A stretch of DNA of 64,000 nucleotides from Massospora cicadina (taxonomy: Eukaryota; Entomophthoromycota; Entomophthoromycetes; Entomophthorales; Entomophthoraceae): NCBI GenBank assembly GCA_022478985.1, contig JAKSZP010013322.1, positions 62,001 through 126,000 of the forward strand. Reading direction: 5' to 3'. This document shows positions 8,639 to 19,865 of the stretch, piece by piece. The position numbers and the translations under genes are program-made. Position 1 is the first letter of the stretch. The number at the start of each line of letters is the position of its first letter. Under the pieces are notes generated by a model. The model saw only the letters and a list, made by a program, of their open reading frames with translations. It did not search any database and was not told the origin of the DNA.

Positions 8639-9649
8639 GCCCCAATAAGTGGTTTGCTAACATGGATACATTGATGCCCAGCATAAATGAGTCATCCACT
8701 GTACACTTGGGTTCAAAACCCCATCAATACATTTTTCTTCCACTGGATAAGGTAAGACCAACCCCAAAATCTCTGGGTGCATTAAATCCCTAAAATACCC
8801 AATAAGATCTCCCATATGTGGCCTGGCCATGGGCGCATCCAGTTGCCCACCGGATGAAGTGTTGCTGATCTGCCAAGTGTAATTATTTTAGGAGGGAAAA
8901 TTTGGTGACAAAATTTGAGCCTAAGTAAGATGTCCATGATGAGATCAATTCAGCGTCATAAATATTTTGGAATGTCAATCTGTTGGAATCAAATGTGATT
9001 GTGTTACCCTTAGTTAATTCAGAATTATTATTCTCCAAGCGTTAACATTTCAGACAATATTCCTCCACAGGTGCTGTTGTCAGTCAATTTTCCCTTTTTG
9101 TTTTAATAAGCAAATCTCCACAAAACTTTTTTTATTGTAATTAGCTTGAAGCTGATCATGTTCTTGGCAGGTACCATGTTACCCAGTCTTTGTAATGAAG
9201 GCTATAATGGTCATAATTATTATATTGTTGCTCTCCCTAATTAAGTGGGGTACAGGTATAATGTTCACATGGGGTTGAACCCTATATTAAATGTCTTATG
9301 GGGTCAGGATGTGGCCTTGCTCCTGGATTTGTGTCCCTTCTGGTGGGTAAGTTTCAATGACGCCTCTTCTCATTCAACATCCCAAGTTGTCTAAGTGGAT
9401 TCAGGGCCCCCTATAGTGCCCAAAGAGGCTACTACAGTAGAATCTGAGGTCTCTACTTTAGCAACTGTGTGGTTACAAAGATAAATTTTAGTAATAGTAA
9501 TTGTTAATCTTCATCCCTCAGTTGTCTCCTTCCCAGTAAAATATCAATTATATGGATGATTATACCACTGGTATTATGGCTTGTAATCTGGGTTTCCACT
9601 CACCCAGACTGGCAGGCTAGTCTAAATTTTGTTAGTCAGCTCCATGACA
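8639..9649 (+). repeat. Element A 5' LTR, second part
   Basis: Continues the LTR from 7334. The join (…GATAAG-CTTGG-GCCCC…) matches the uninterrupted solo LTR when that is reverse-complemented (…GATAATCTTGGGTTC…). It ends GTCAGCTCCATGACA. Blocks such as CTGGCCATGGGCGCATCC (8821 on) and GGCAGGCTAGTCTAAATTTT recur in the other A-family LTRs at 22849-23846 and 52523-53950. Confidence 0.8.
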
Positions 9650-10820
9650 TAATTAAAAGATCATTAGTTTCATCCATCTTCACTCTGCTTCTAGAAGTAG
9701 ATGATGCAATGGTATTGTTATATCAAATGAACTTGTAATTGGTATTTAGTTTAGTATTCTTTATATAGTCAGTTTTTTGTGTTTGTCAAATGTTTATGAG
9801 AAGTGGTGGCAGAGTTCCTGACTCAGCTCTTCATCACTTATAACTTTATTCCAGTTTTGGATTATACCATGGGGATGAATTTGGCATTTTCTTCTTTGGA
9901 AGTGGTAAACCAGGTTCTGACGCCCTGAAGAGTTTCAGGTTCATTTCAAATCAAATATGGCGGCTTCTTCCTCTCTGATGGATGCCTAACAGAGTGTATC
10001 TCTTTTAGATGCAGTTGAAGAAGATGCCCACCATTGGGTGTGGGATCTTGCACTCAGCTGACTGAGTGGGAATTTCCACCCCCTTGATTACTTTGGATCC
10101 CCAGTGGTCCAGGTGCCAGCCTCAAGATTAATGAATCTTCTACAATTTTTTACTTTAGGTTCAGAATCCCCCAATCTGCCCTTGTTCATTAAAGCATTTT
10201 AGAGTCAGGCTCCTGAGTTAGGTCTTCCATTGGAAGTCTTGACTGCGGTGTTTTGTGCTGCTCTGGATCCTATTTCTGCTAACTATTACCTTGGAAATTT
10301 CAATTGAGCTCCTTGGAAGAAGTGATTGCAGTGACAACCTCTATTGGTGCCATGCTTTGGATTGCACAGAGTGGGGTGGGTGGTGTACCAAAACAGTTTT
10401 ATCACAGAGATTTTTAGTAAAACTTGAAACAAGAAGGAGGGCACTGTGTCTCCTGCTCAGTGTGCATGTTCCAGTCACATGTTAGGCGTGTGTTTCTTGG
10501 TTCTTGAGGAAGAACCCTCCTACTCCAATCCAGTTTCTCCCTGTTCTGATTCTTTGGTACCAGGTGTGGAGGCGGTTCCCTCAAAGAAACAGGTATCTCT
10601 CAATCCTCTGGAGTCTTCTCTGTCAGCGGTACAACAAGCTAATTTTGACAAGACTCTTCCCACTACAGAACCCATCTCCCCTTCAGTTGCTAATTCCCCT
10701 AAAAACTCAGTAATTATTACTTCTAAGCTAACGGTGTCCCATGCCGTTGCCAATAAACAGGATTTTGCCTACTTTAGTTACTTCTTAGGATTTTTTGGGG
10801 ACATATAAGCTGTTGATTGA
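9650..10820 (+). pseudogene. Element A 5' internal region and gag-like relic
   Basis: The sequence lies between the 5' LTR and the protease motif, where gag is expected. A frame starting ATGGCGGCTTCTTCC near 9957 is soon broken by stops. An open stretch at 10446-10808 is Ser/Pro-rich. No clear capsid motif or zinc knuckle is visible, and no TGGTGCTC-type primer-binding site follows the LTR, so priming differs from B and C or the site has mutated. Assignment as gag rests on position only. Confidence 0.35.
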
Positions 10821-10825
10821 GGCTC

Positions 10826-11130
10826 TCAGGGATACAGGAGTGGTGGGAAGCTTTATAAGTTTAAAACTTGTGCAGGATATCAATTTATATTTTGAAGTGG
10901 GGGCGTCAGTTTTGGGGCATTCTCTGCTCCAATGGCTTTTTATAAGTTATGCTGTCTAATACCCTTTTTTGTAACCAGTTCTGTTTCTGTGATTGGTTTG
11001 CATCAGTGTCAGATCTTCTATTCCCAGTTATTCTGGGTGTACTGGTTGGTGGGATTAATAAAAGGTTAACATCAACTTTAATTCTAATGTGCTATCCTTC
11101 AAAATACCCAGTTGTGGGGGGAGTTTCATC
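10826..11130 (+). pseudogene. Element A retropepsin relic
   Basis: The frame reads LRDTGVVGSFISLKLVQDI around 10826-10882, an aspartic-protease active-site motif (D-T/S-G-A/V followed by FI). A similar motif, DTGASENFIDQDLADYL, is at 63630. The protease would cleave the Gag-Pol polyprotein. It is followed by stops, and the flap and C-terminal part can only be guessed. Confidence 0.55.
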
Positions 11131-11369
11131 TTATTGATACACTGACATTTAAATGGGGGTGAGTTCCATTATGTCAATTCCTTCCCCCACGAACCTTTTG
11201 CCTGATTCTCCCCCAGCGTTAGTAGCATATAAAGATATTTTTGATCTGGAGAAGGCTAAACTACCTCCTGCCCCATTCTGAGTATGACCTAAATTTCTGA
11301 TTGACAGTGACTGTGATCAATATTAACTGTCTGTTGTATCCCTACACAAAGCAGGAGGATAAGACGTTA

Positions 11370-11810
11370 GATTTGTGGCCATATGATATATTAAAAAGGG
11401 TGGGTGTTCCAGAAATCCTACCCCATCACGTCCCCCATAGTTTTTGCTCAGAAGGCTGACAGAATGTTGCACCCATGCGTGTACTATAAACAATTAAACA
11501 ATATTACCATTCATGACTCTTATCCCCTCTCTCTCAAGAAGACCATTAACCATGCAAGTTCTAAATCACATGTGTTTTCTAAGCTCAATTTTGTGAACTT
11601 GGTTAACCATATTTGGGTGGAAGAAGGCCAGGAGTGGCTTAGAGTAACTTTTAGCAGAAGGGGCATCTTTCAGTTCTGCGTTATGCCTTTTGTCATAAAG
11701 AACGCCATGGCCATGTTCCAGCATATGATCAATGAGGTTTGTGGTGATTTTCAAGTTCTCATGTGCGGTGGAATTTATCAATGATACTATTGTGACATCT
11801 CCTATTCCTT
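11370..11810 (+). pseudogene. Element A reverse transcriptase relic
   Basis: The open stretch 11404-11784 shows the Ty3/Gypsy reverse-transcriptase order: VFAQKADRMLHPCVYYKQLN (fingers), VFSKLNFVNLVNHI (motif A, where D of the usual LDF or LDL is N), FQFCVMPFVIKNAMAMFQHMI (motif B) and then EFINDTIV in a shifted frame where the YxDD motif belongs. Both the motif A Asp and the first Asp of YxDD are Asn here, so the enzyme would be inactive even without the stops. The thumb and connection follow at 11820-12060. Confidence 0.75.
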
Positions 11811-12059
11811 AGCAGCACGCAAAAGACCTAAAGGCAGTGCTGGCTGCACTGCACAAGGCAGACTTTTACGCGAAACCTTTCAGGTGCAAGCTTTTCATGG
11901 AGTAGGTTACCTTTCTGGGGAAAATGTTCTTGAAAAAAAGGTAAGCTATTCCCCCAGCAAGCTCAAAGCTATCCTCTCATGTCCTACCCCTACCACCTAT
12001 AAGCAGTTGTAAAGCTTCTTGGGCAAAATCATATTTTGAAGAAATTCGTCCCCACCCTC

Positions 12060-12600
12060 TTGCAGCTGGCCACTCCATTACATCCCTTGATGGGTAAGAA
12101 TGACCTGTTCAGATGGATGGAGGAGTGCCATTGAGCATTTGATGCCATCAAGGAAGTGTTCTTTGTGCCACCTATCTCAAACATGCTGACATGTCCAGGC
12201 CATTAATTGAGGCGTGTGATGCCTCATTGGCTACACTGTGGTAAATATTGCTTCAAGAGCAATACAGGCTGGAACATCTGGTCGCTTATTTTTTTGTGCA
12301 ATTTCACCTTGTCTGAGCAATTCTTGGGCCATTTTATGATAAGGAGTTGGCCAACATGGCATGGTCAATTATGCATTGGAGTACCTCCTTCAGGGCATGT
12401 GGCATGAAGTAATTGTGCAAATGGATCATCAGGTTTTAGTGTATTTCCAGAAGCCTCAGAAGCTGGTGCATTGCCAGGCTCAGACGTACCATGACCTCTG
12501 AAGTTTTATTCTTCATATGAGTTTGTCAAGGGTGCCTTGAATGTCCTCCCTTATTTGTTGAGTCAAACCCTTCTTTGAGTCCAACGGTGGATGAGGTACA
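12060..12600 (+). pseudogene. Element A RNase H relic
   Basis: Between the reverse transcriptase and integrase, fragments in different frames match the RNase H end of pol: FRWMEECHxAFDAIKEVF, then WHEVIVQMDHQVLVYFQKPQ and LVHCQAQTYHDL (12400-12500). The domain degrades the RNA strand of the RNA:DNA hybrid. It is broken by several stops and frame changes. Confidence 0.6.
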
Positions 12601-12859
12601 GGAGCTAACCATGATAGTTCTGCTGGCTTAGATTTTAGCCATTGCTACTCCATCATTTTGGTGCCAGAATGGGACCCAAATTTACCATATATTCCTCAGA
12701 TATTAGCAGGTCAAACGGCCTTTGTGGAGGGGTTGTAGCTATTTGACCAGCTGGTACTTTTGGGTCATCGGTGGACTCATTATTTCCTGGTGGAGTAACA
12801 TTTTGTTTAAATCTTGAGTTTGGGCTCTGACCCAACTTTGTGATGAAGTGTTTAGCTTA

Positions 12860-13542
12860 TCTTGACCCCAGTGGTGGGCCACCCAGGAAATAAAAAATGC
12901 CTTGACTTGGTGAAGAAGATGTTTAACTGTCCTGGGATCTCCAAGTATATCCCAGCGTGAATTGCTAGTGGCATAGCGTGCATGTGGGCAAAATTAGATA
13001 GATCAGGTAGAAATGGGGTTTTTAATCCCCTGCAGCAGGCTGAGGGTCTGTGGACCTCAGTATCCATTGATTTCATTGTTGAGCTTCCCAGATCCAATGG
13101 GTTTAATGTGATTATGGTGTCCATAGACCACTTTACCAAGTTTTCATTGTATATCCATTTTCATCTGCTATCACCTCTGAAGAAATGGCCCAGCTTTTTG
13201 TGTGGCATGTATTCTCAAAGTTTAGCTTGCCTCAAGAAATCATGAGTGATGGGGCCGCAGTTTGGAGCTCAGTTTTTGAATGCCATTTTGGCTATCTAAT
13301 TAGATCCAGCTGTGATATTCCACAACGTACCATCCCCAGTCCAGTGGTCAGATGGAGTGGGTCAACCAGATCCTCAAACAGTACATCTTCTGTTATTCCT
13401 TCACTGCACAGGATACCTGGGCTGCTAATCTTCCCATGGCACAGTTTGAGTCTAACAATGCCACTCATTCATTGATGGGTTCTCCCTTATGAGGATACCT
13501 TGGGATACAAACCCTCATTTCTTATTGGACCCTGTACTTGTC
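12860..13542 (+). pseudogene. Element A integrase, N-terminal and core part
   Basis: The HHCC-zone fragment HPGNKKCLDLVKKMFNCPGI starts near 12885. The catalytic core follows as WTSVSIDFIVELPRSNGFNV (first Asp) and VIMVSIDHFTKF. The second region is EIMSDGAAVWSSVF in another frame (13239 on), and the third is PSPVVRWSGST, which in the adjacent frame reads TYHPQSSGQMEWVNQILKQY with the catalytic Glu. It stops at 13542, where the LINE-1 target duplication CCCTGTACTTGTC (13530-13542) begins the interruption. It resumes at 22172. Confidence 0.75.
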
Positions 13543-13599
13543 TTTTTTTATCACTAGGTGGTCCCAACCTACAGGGGGATACACCAATCTTTATTTAAT

Positions 13600-16500
13600 C
13601 ATGACTGAGCTCCTAAGAGCTTGACGTGAAGGCATGGGTAAGTGGAATAGTTGAGAAAGGGTAGTGGAAAGCTTTGCCAAAGCCAGGTGTCTGCTTGAAC
13701 TGACCTATTGGCCCAAGGTGACATGGTAAATACTCACAGAGCCATCCCAAAATGAACCTGAAGGTGGGTGAGCATATGGGGCAGTGTCCACAGAGTGGAG
13801 TCAAAAGCGGAGCAAAGATATGAATTATGAATAGTCCATATCACTACTCCAAATGCCAGGACCCTCAATCATTGGGAGCAATTGGGGAGTGAGATTTTAA
13901 CCATGAAGTCCTGAAAATGGTGCACTACATATGGTTCTGCTCGCAGGAGTTTGCGGACCATGCTCCAGAAAGGGCTATGAGGGGGCAAGTAAAGAAATGG
14001 TGGAGGTGGGTGTCTGTCAGCTCTGCACATCGTGGGCAACCCTTGTGCTGGAAGGTGGGACCAGTTTAATCCCCTGTCCTTTATGAGCAGTGTAGAACAC
14101 GCCACAGCGTATTTGACATTTTTGCTGAGAGAACAGGATGAATAACTTCCTTCCAGAGTGCCTTGAGATCACATTCCACAGCGTGGGGTAAAAGTTCAAG
14201 GAGATGAGGCTGAATTGGGGGTCTGTCCAAAGTGTGGAGTGAGAGATAGCAATCCTCCCATTGTGGACCAGGATGTGATGATGGGAGCTGATCCCAGGGC
14301 CACTCCTTTTATAAGGGAAGGCGTGGTACACTCAACTCCTGCCCTCTTAAGTGCAAGGAGAGCCTGATTCCAGTAAAAACTTGAGGAGGGTTTGAGGCGG
14401 TGGCCTGGATGGTTTGTTAGTCACTCTCCCACAGCTATAGGTGAAGTTCATGGAAGCCCTAGAGAGGCTGCTAAACCCTGGCGTAAGGCTGGAGCCCATT
14501 GCGGCATTGGAGCCATATCCCAGCAAATGATGGGCTTAAGGAACCCCATCAGTATTGAAGTGGCATGAGACCTAGTGTCCAAAAGACCTAGGCCTCCTTC
14601 ACTGAGGGGTCAGGATATTAAGTTCAGAGCTGTGGGTGGGTGGTTGGATCCCCATATCCAACAGCGAAGCATCACATTCAACCTTGTGTAAAAACTGTCT
14701 GTAAAGGGGCAGACATGAGCGAGAAACCATATCGTTGATAGAAGAAAAACATTTGCCATCAGGGCGCGTCCCTGGAGGGTGATTCGCGATGGCTCCAGCT
14801 AGATATATGAGAGTTTATTACATTAAGCAAGCGGTCCTCATTATCCTTGATTGCAACCCCTTGTGGTGTGGTGAGGACACCTAGATGCCGAAAGGTGTCC
14901 TGGGTAGGTTCAAAACCAAAAGGCGGAGGAAAAGATGGGGTACCAACTTGCACTATAACGGTTTTAGAAGTATTAACTTTTGCATTGGACGCCTTGGAGT
15001 AGCAATCCAGGGCCTCCATGGCCAGGTCTAGGTCCTTCTTACATCCAACCGCCACTGCTGTGTCATCAGCAAAGGCTATGGTGCGGGTGGGGGCTTCCCA
15101 GGAACCTGAATACCCACCAGTCGTTCCTGGAGTAGGGCCAGAAGAGGATCCAAAGCTATGTTGAACAAGATTGGGCTCAGTGGATCCCCTTGCCGGAGAC
15201 CCTGTTCAACCATAACCGCTGCTGTAAAGCCTGTTGGGGACAGTACCTTAGTGTGAAGCTGGGCGTAAAGAGCTGATAGCCATGTCCTAGCTTGAGGTGG
15301 GATGTGGAGGCAGGTTAGGGAGGCATTCAGATACTTCCAATTTACTCGATCATATGCTTTTTCCATATCCAGAAGCGCCACAAAACTACGCGTTTGAGAT
15401 GAGTTAGCTGACAAGGTTGCCAAAAGCTCATTGTAATTGTTCCAAAGCGACCTCCCTGGGATAAAGCCATGTTGAGCTGGGTTGAGGCGTGGTGCTGCCC
15501 ACTTAGTCATGCGGTTTGCTAGAAGTTTAGTAAATAGCTTGTGGTCTGTGTTCAATAGTGATATTGGTCGCCAGTTTGCAAGGTCCTCTCAGCTTGCTTT
15601 CTTATGGATAAGGGTCATAATTGATCCTCTTGAGTCAGGATGTAATCCCCTTCTGCCAAGAGGGTCAAGAATAGGGGCTGGAGGGCCTTTGTAACTGCAA
15701 CAGGTTCCACTAGAAACACCTCAAATGGTATACCATCTGGGCCTGGGGCCTTCAGGCGTGGGCTGTGGATTAGAATGTCCATTAATTCTTGCTGCGTAAT
15801 TGGTGCAAGAAGTTCTTCATCAGCTGATTAATTAACCATTGGTTCCGGAGCCCCTTCAATAAATTCATGAACATCTGCTGGGATTACCCAGGAAGCCTTA
15901 AAGAAGGCTGAATAGTAACAGTGGATATTGCTGGTGATTTCCTCCTTGTTTGTGGTGATGGTGGTCCTCACCCTCAAGGTTGCAATCTCCTGATCCTTTG
16001 AGCGGTATTTCTGCTTCTAGTGAAAGAAACAGGTGGGCCGTTCCCACTGGGTGTAGTAACGTGATGATGTAAAGTTTGATGCACGTTCTTCTTGCTCCGT
16101 AAGTTCCAGCTGGTATGTCTCTTGGCCAATTCCTATGCTTCCAACCATTGAGAGGAAGGCACTGGTTTACAACTACTTTCAAGGTGTCTTAAACTAGCTT
16201 CAGCGCGTCTGACTTTAGCCTGGGACGCTGTCATTCGAGCCTTAGCACAATTGATGGTTACCTTTAGGATCCTTGCTTTTGTATCATCCCATTTTTCTTG
16301 TAAAGTTCGCAAATGAGGTGAGGCCAGGTGCTCTGTCTCACAAATGGCTGCATTTATCTTCTCTCTTGCAAACTGATTATTCAAGAGCCCTGGTTCAATC
16401 CTTGGGAAAGATCTTCTCAATGGTCTGAGGAATGTTCAGGATCACTGTGAGGGATTTGTGATCACTTATAGTGTTATATCGAGTTATGGGAGAGAAAAAC

Positions 16501-17110
16501 AACCCACCAGCAAGGGGCCCACTAGGGCCATATCAATCTTTGAAGCTGATATAAATTCCCAACCTGCACCTTGGATCTGAGACATACAGCCAAGGCCAGT
16601 CGCTAATGGGGGAAGGACATCTGTGAATTCACTTGACCTGAGGAAATCCTGAAGCTGAGCAGTATCTCATCTGTCTTATGTTTCAGGAGGAAATGTGTCC
16701 CACACCTGACTTAATATTGTATTGAAATCACCCATAAGCACTATATTGCGTGGGAGTTGTAGTAGAGCAAGTTCCTCCAAAAGTTGGTCCTGCTCCAGGC
16801 CTGCATTTGGCAGGTATATTCTTGCAGCAAAGAAGGAAAACTCAGAGGTAGATAATTTAGCCAAGATAAGGCAATCATCAAAGTATTTCGAAAATTGGTA
16901 GGTTTTCACCTAGGGGTTGAGGATAATAAGGCCTACATAGTTTGTCCAACAAGAGTTACCTCCAAATTAGTCATTCCATGCTTCTATTTCAGAGGGGGGA
17001 CATGAGGCTCCTGGATGTATGCAATATCTACATGAGTCAACCAGAAGTTGCGGAGAAGGTGGGATCTCCGCTTGTAATCCTGCAGCCCATTAGAGTTAAT
17101 GGAATGCAGG
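13600..17110 (-). pseudogene. LINE-1 ORF2: endonuclease-reverse transcriptase
   Basis: Read from 17110 leftwards: apurinic-type endonuclease, with VLMGDFNTILSQV at 16739-16701, then a basic helical linker (16420-16133). The reverse transcriptase follows: FVALLDMEKAYDRVNW (motif A), VEQGLRQGDPLSPILFNIAL (motif B) between 15555 and 15076, and FADD at 15073-15062. A C-terminal zinc-binding region is near 14040-13960. ORF2 nicks target DNA and copies the LINE RNA at the nick. A TGA stop (15589-15591) before the NWRPI motif is shared with LINE-2. Further frameshifts are present at 15055-15075 and elsewhere. Confidence 0.85.
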
Positions 17111-17159
17111 GTCAGGGTGTCCCTTTGGGCCTCATAGCTGTCCCACTCCATATACTGGG

Positions 17160-17214
17160 TGTAACGGATCAGGAGGCACCTGATCTGTACATTTCTTCAG
17201 ATCAGGTGGCGTTC
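17160..17214 (+). repeat. Element I 5' LTR remnant
   Basis: TGTAACGGATCAGGAGGCAC and the following bases match the start of the 3' LTR at 19141 with three mismatches over 55 bases. It ends abruptly at GGCGTTC, beyond which the RNase H region begins. Confidence 0.9.
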
Positions 17215-17229
17215 CACTTTACTTACCAC

Positions 17230-17660
17230 ACCTGTACTGGCCCATATGGACCCTGGGAGGCCATTTGTGGTGGAAACGGACGCTTCAAATTATGCTACGG
17301 GGGCGGTATTGCTTCAGGAAGGGGAAGATGGACTGGAACCCCGTGTGTTACTTCAGCTGTAAGTTACTCATCGCGGAGATGAACTACCCAATATATGACA
17401 AGGAACTGTTAGCAGTGATGGTGGCCTTGCGAGAATGGCAACATCACCTGCTCTATGCCTGGCATCCTTTTGTTATTCAGATGGATCACAAAGCGTTGGA
17501 GTACTATTGCAAACCCAGAAATATGAACTAGCGGCAGGCCAGATGGCATGTGGAGCTGGTCTGTTATGATTTTAGGGTGGAGTACAGGCCAGGAGCATCA
17601 AATGTCCTAGTGGATTGGTTGAGTCAAGATGGGGCCATTGTGTATGAGAAGGATGAATTG
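17230..17660 (+). pseudogene. Element I RNase H relic
   Basis: The sequence reads PFVVETDASNYATGAVL from about 17260 (catalytic Asp in ETDAS), then in a second frame EMNYPIYDKELLAVMVALRE (catalytic Glu in KELLA), WQHHLLYAW, and VIQMDHKALEYY with its Asp (17476 on). This is the standard Ty3/Gypsy RNase H order. Frame changes and a TAG at about 17529 break it. It starts at the deletion joint with the 5' LTR. Confidence 0.8.
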
Positions 17661-17699
17661 GAGGAGTTTAATAAAGCCATGATGTTCTGACTGGACCAA

Positions 17700-18700
17700 T
17701 TTGCGATGTTGGAGGATAGGGGAAGTGTGTTGGGGGAGGAAGTCCGCCAGAAGCAGAGGAGAGCTGATTTCGTCCAGAGACTGAAAGCTGAGATGATGGA
17801 GGGACGGCCGCATGGGTACCATGTGGCTTTCATGAAGAGGGGTGGGGTGCTATACCACAATTCTCGCATATGGGTGCCCATCCTATCGCTACGATGGGAG
17901 GTAATCCAGGCTTTGCATGATTATCCATTGGTGGGTCACCCAGGAGTGGAGAAGATGGTGGAATTGGTGCAGCAGGAGTATTAATGGCTGGGCCTGCATA
18001 AGGATGTCAAGAATTACATGCAGGAGTGTTTGGTATGCACGAGGTCAAAGCCCTCAAGAAAACTGCCATCAGGTAAGTTGAATCCACTGATGATACCACG
18101 AGCCCCCTGGAGTTCAATTAGTGTCAATTTCATAATGGGACTCCTGAAGGTGCAGGGGAAGGATGCGGTTATGGTGGTCATGGATAGACTTAAAAAATAT
18201 GCTAAGTTCTTCCCATGTACCAGAAGTTTTTGGCAAAGGACATGGTGAGGATTTTCATTGATGAGGTGTTCTCTCAGCATGTTCTACCTGAGGAAATCAT
18301 TTCAGACTGGGGTCCTCAATTTGTTTCGATATTCTGGTTGAGTTTACTGGGGAATTTGGAAATCAGGCCTGGATGGTCCTCAGCTTATCATCCTCAATCT
18401 GATGGACAAATGGAGAGGGTGAATCAGATACTTGAGCAGTATCTCTGGTGTTACATGTCCGATCAACAGGATGACTGGGTTTTATGGGTTTGGATGGCCC
18501 ATTTCGCTTACAACAATTATTCCCAGTCCTCAATGGGAATGTCGCCATTTTTTGTGAATCATGGACTCAACCTCAGATCAAATGGGGGATCTTTGGGCGA
18601 AGTGTGTCAGGGGGCGGATGAAATATCGTGGACTATATCAGATATTGGGAAGAAGTTACAGGGAAATTTGGAGCATGCGGTGACTTTTTGACGCGACAGG
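17700..18700 (+). pseudogene. Element I integrase
   Basis: Zinc domain: HDYPLVGHPGVEKMVELVQQ (two His) and ECLVCTRSK (CxxC) at 17915-18050. Core: SISVNFIMGLLKVQGKDAVM (18110 on), where the first catalytic Asp position is Asn, then EEIISDWGPQFVS (second Asp) and YHPQSDGQMERVNQIL with the catalytic Glu at about 18385-18435. The wording QQDDW...FAYNN...SPFF is, from memory, typical of rust-fungus elements. One frameshift lies near 18230. The enzyme would insert the cDNA copy. Confidence 0.85.
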
Positions 18701-18959
18701 CAGATTGACAAAGGGCGCTGGATCCAACGTTTGAGCCTGGGGACTGGTTATTGGTGGCGGCTAAGAACTATGCTGTCCCAGTCAAGAGTCATAAGCTGAG
18801 TTCAAAGTTCTTGGGCCATACTGGATCATCTGAGTCATTAATCGGGTAGCCTTTGAGTTAAGTTTGCCAATAGGTTCCAGAGACCATCTGGTGATTCATG
18901 CTTCCCAACTACAAGCATTCAGGGGAGTGGGTCCAGAGCATCCAGAACCGCTGAACCCT

Positions 18960-19120
18960 AGGGGAGAAGATGTACCAGAATATGAGGTGGAATAAATTGG
19001 ATGCAAAATGAGTGAGGGGCTGGCAGCAACTGCTGGTGAAGTGGAAGGGCTATCTGGTGGAGGAGGTGATGTGGCAGACAAAGAAGGACTGTGCATGGTA
19101 CCGGAGAAGGTCCAGGAGTT
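18960..19120 (+). pseudogene. Element I chromodomain
   Basis: In one frame, with two stops, the sequence reads EYEVE..LDAK then GWQQLLVKWKGYLVEEVMWQ. This is the chromodomain signature (YEVExIL, then LVKWKGY, then EE.TW) at the end of chromovirus integrases. It is known to guide insertion to heterochromatin by binding modified histone H3. Confidence 0.75.
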
Positions 19121-19130
19121 ATGGTCTTTA

Positions 19131-19140
19131 CAGGGGGTGA
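19131..19140 (+). promoter_or_regulatory. Element I polypurine tract
   Basis: CAGGGGGTGA lies immediately upstream of the 3' LTR (19141), where plus-strand synthesis is primed. Confidence 0.7.
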
Positions 19141-19800
19141 TGTAACGGATCAGGAGGCACCTGATCCGTACACTGCTTCAGATCAGGTGGCGTTCAATAT
19201 GAACGTGGCCCTGATCCAGAAAGCATTGAACCTGGGAAGGTCAGAATTGGGTAAAATTCGCCATCCCAAACCCAAATTGCATCTGTGGTATGACGTTGGG
19301 CTTATGCGTGGCATGGATGGGGATCTGTTGGGATGAGGAATCTTCACAAAAGATGTGTTGGTCAGTGATTAAAAGAGCTTAACTGAGGAGAAGCTTATTC
19401 CATACTAGCAGGGCACTATTTAGGGGAGGATGTCGCAGCCCTAAAGGGCAGTTGCATCTTCTGTGAGGGAAAAGAGAATTGAATAAAGGGAAATTTGCTT
19501 GCTAAAAAGAAACATTATTTTATTTTTTAAAAATATAAAGAGTGGATTGGATCAGGAATATGAGTTCAGCCAGTGAGCTCAGTGTGGCGTTGGCATCATT
19601 CTCAGCTCTTTCCTGGTCCCAGACTATGCTGTTGATGTGCAGCGTCGTGGGAACAGTGGTACAAGAATATGTGGCAATGATGAGGCATGGCAGTCAGGTT
19701 CAGGGATGTGCTTCTTCAGGCTTGTCCCTAGTATGGTCAGTAACATGGCTCTTACTGCCCAATTCTTTTGTTGCATATTGGTGCGAACCTGCCCGTTACA
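19141..19800 (+). repeat. Element I 3' LTR
   Basis: 660 bp with inverted ends TGTAACGG...CCCGTTACA. Near its start a perfect 8-bp palindrome with a 5-base loop (GGATCAGG AGGCA CCTGATCC, 19147-19167) could form a hairpin or bind a dimeric factor. Confidence 0.9.
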
Positions 19801-19865
19801 CTGGGGGTTACCAGAGCTTAAATCTGCATCCTTAAGGCTGCTCATTTTAAGTCCTTGAGCCTGAC

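Larger units (their letters stand above)
17160..19800 (+). mobile_element. Ty3/Gypsy element I (chromodomain type), internally deleted
   Basis: Inserted in LINE-1 near the end of its ORF1, with perfect 5-bp target duplications CTGGG (17155-17159 and 19801-19805). It has a complete 3' LTR (19141-19800), but only 55 bases of the 5' LTR (17160-17214) remain, joined directly to the RNase H coding region. About the first two thirds of the element (rest of LTR, gag, protease, reverse transcriptase) have been deleted. RNase H, integrase and chromodomain remain, with several stops. Confidence 0.9.

Noticed and set aside
8709..8722. GGTTCAAAACCCC, box B-like, in the A-family LTR
   Set aside because: No box A lies at the right distance and it recurs only as part of the LTR, so there is no case for a tRNA or SINE.
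15482..15694. Plus-strand open frames over the LINE reverse transcriptases (also 26368-26580)
   Set aside because: They are antisense shadows of the minus-strand ORF2, repeated in both LINE copies only because the sense strand is.
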